The notes beneath the pieces are model-generated. The model searched no databases. It was not told the origin of the DNA and saw only the letters and a list, made by a program, of their open reading frames with translations. DNA of 64,000 nt from Cohnella herbarum (GTDB lineage: Bacteria > Bacillota > Bacilli > Paenibacillales > Paenibacillaceae): assembly GCF_012849095.1 (NCBI RefSeq), contig NZ_CP051680.1, forward strand, positions 6,940,001-7,004,000, given 5' to 3'. Positions within the stretch are counted from its first letter, which is position 1, and each line of letters starts with the position of its first letter. Shown here piece by piece: positions 62,777-64,000 of this stretch. Position numbers and translations under genes: made by a program.

Positions 62777-63700
62777 ATGAACGCAACTTACCGAAAACCA
62801 TTTTTGAAGAGGATGAACGATAGCAAATATTTATTGTTGCTATTCTTACCTACCGCCTTATACTATCTAATCTTCGAATATGGCCCGATGTTCGGCATCG
62901 TGGTGGCCTTCAAAGATTACAACACTTTCGCTGGGGTTTGGGCTAGCGACTGGGTAGGACTTAAGTATTTCAGGATTTTCCTATTCGAGAATCCCGATTT
63001 CCTTAAGCTGCTGCGGAATACGTTCCTGATCGGCGTTTATTCGCTCGTATGGGGTTTCCCGGCGCCGATCGTGCTGGCGTTGTTCCTGAACGAATTGCGC
63101 AGCAACATCTTCAAGCGCGTGGTCCAGACGGTAAGCTATTTGCCGCACTTTATTTCCAATGTCATCATCGTCAGCATGATCGTCATGTTCCTATCGCCGG
63201 ACGGCGGATTGATTAACAAGCTCATCGGTTTGTTCGGGGAAGAGCCGATTTATTTTCTGTCCAAGTCGGAGATGTTTCGAACGATCTTCGTTTCATCGGG
63301 CATATGGCAAGGGGTAGGATGGGGAACGATCATTTATTTGGCCGCGCTTACGTCCGTCGATCCTCATCTGTACGAAGCGGCGGAACTCGACGGGGCCGGG
63401 CGCTGGAAGAAAATGATCCACGTCTCGCTTCCCGGCATCGTTCCGATCATTATCATTTTGCTTATCCTCAATATCGGCGGGTTGCTCGGGACGGGGTTCG
63501 AGAAGGTGTTCTTGCTCTACAATCCGATGCTTTACGAGACGGCCGACATTTTCTCCACCTATACGTACAGAGTCGGATTGCTGCAAGGCAATTTCAGCTA
63601 CGCGACGGCAATCGGAGTATTTAACGGCGTCGTCGGTTTCGTTCTGATCGTCCTAACGAATTATATCGCGCGCAAAACGCGGGAAACCAGCTTGTGGTAG
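62777..63700 (+). CDS. ABC importer permease (LplB type)
   Basis: This is a 307-residue permease. The frame opens at 62738 inside the previous gene, but ATG 62777 has GGAAAGGAAGG upstream and is chosen; ATG 62813 is a later alternative. The opening YLLLLFLPTALYYLIFEYGP and VVAFKDYN mark the LplB group. It has about six membrane segments and the EAA loop EAAELDGAGRWKKMI. The partner permease begins ten bases after its stop. Confidence 0.9.
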   Translation: MNATYRKPFLKRMNDSKYLLLLFLPTALYYLIFEYGPMFGIVVAFKDYNTFAGVWASDWVGLKYFRIFLFENPDFLKLLRNTFLIGVYSLVWGFPAPIVLALFLNELRSNIFKRVVQTVSYLPHFISNVIIVSMIVMFLSPDGGLINKLIGLFGEEPIYFLSKSEMFRTIFVSSGIWQGVGWGTIIYLAALTSVDPHLYEAAELDGAGRWKKMIHVSLPGIVPIIIILLILNIGGLLGTGFEKVFLLYNPMLYETADIFSTYTYRVGLLQGNFSYATAIGVFNGVVGFVLIVLTNYIARKTRETSLW

Positions 63701-63710
63701 GAGGGAAAAC

Positions 63711-64000
63711 ATGAGAACGAAAGTCGGCGTGTTCGATGTCGTCAACGTAATGATCATGATCGGACTTATAGTCGTTACCCTCTACCCGTTCTGGTATATG
63801 ATCAGCGTCTCGCTTAGCGACGAGCTTGCCGTAATGCAAGGGAAAGTCTCCCTATGGCCGGTCGATTTCACTTTCGGTTGGTACGAGCAAGTATTTAACG
63901 ATCCTAGAATCACGATCGGATACCGGAATACGATCTTCTACACGACGTTAGGTACGGCTATCGCGTTAATGGTTACTTCGATGGGAGCCTTCGCGCTGTC
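63711..64000 (+). CDS. ABC importer permease (LplC type), partial
   Basis: ATG 63711 follows GGAGGG. The 96 visible codons show a first membrane segment (VMIMIGLIVVTLYPFWYMIS) and then SVSLSDELAVMQGKVSLWPV, the LplC signature. The gene runs off the right edge of the window before the EAA loop. Confidence 0.88.
   Translation, partial: MRTKVGVFDVVNVMIMIGLIVVTLYPFWYMISVSLSDELAVMQGKVSLWPVDFTFGWYEQVFNDPRITIGYRNTIFYTTLGTAIALMVTSMGAFAL

Noticed and set aside
1..64000. Mobile elements, prophage, CRISPR arrays, rRNA or tRNA genes
   Set aside because: None was seen: no transposase or integrase motifs, no regular spaced repeats with unique spacers, and no tRNA-like cloverleaf was noticed. Small elements could still be missed by eye.

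Overview
The window looks like a low-to-mid G+C Gram-positive of the Paenibacillaceae (Paenibacillus or Cohnella type). The reasons are strong AGGAGG ribosome binding sites with frequent TTG and GTG starts, lipoprotein signal peptides ending in an L-x-A-C-like lipobox, and dense carbohydrate loci in which YesM-type sensor kinases and YesN-type AraC-domain response regulators sit beside CUT1-type ABC sugar importers. No rRNA, tRNA, CRISPR array, phage gene or transposase was seen. This is inference from sequence reading only; no database search was run.

Layout. (A) 1-13037: a LacI-family regulator (cut by the left edge) is divergent from an operon holding a sugar-binding lipoprotein, two permeases, two paralogous exported proteins of unrecognised family (885 and 570 aa), a beta-propeller glycosidase-like protein and a 1043-aa clan GH-A type hydrolase. 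(B) 13594-14043: a DinB-like protein. (C) 14145-20785: a beta-propeller glycosidase on the minus strand, then a FadR-type GntR regulator, an ABC importer and a Cys/Met-metabolism PLP enzyme. (D) 21062-28850: kinase, response regulator, importer and GH29 fucosidase. (E) 29033-34950: kinase, response regulator and importer. (F) 35404-40858: a secreted multi-domain GH43 protein and a GH78 rhamnosidase. (G) 41035-42112: a 51-bp tandem repeat block and a Uma2-family protein. (H) 42330-50662: kinase with no ordinary start codon, response regulator, importer and a GH13 lipoprotein. (I) 50860-57505: an EamA transporter divergent from a MocR regulator, then a PucR-type regulator, a deacetylase-like protein, an acyltransferase-like protein and the tail of a dead solute-binding-protein gene. 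(J) 57513-64000: response regulator and kinase on the minus strand, divergent from a further importer cut by the right edge.

How it works together (inference): exported enzymes (885 aa, 570 aa, GH43, GH13) would cut polysaccharides outside. Six importers bring in oligosaccharides. Enzymes without signal peptides (GH29, GH78, the propeller proteins and the 1043-aa hydrolase) would finish degradation inside. GH78, GH29 and GH43 together suggest plant cell-wall side chains such as pectins. All six importers lack an ATPase gene in the window, as expected if a shared MsmX-type ATPase is encoded elsewhere.

The most promising new biology is the 885/570-aa pair, which reads like an undescribed glycosidase family with a carbohydrate-binding-like module inserted in one member. 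Also notable are the duplicated operator set before that operon, a kinase gene lacking a canonical start, the solute-binding-protein remnant at 57371-57505, and the hairpin that follows five of the six solute-binding-protein genes.
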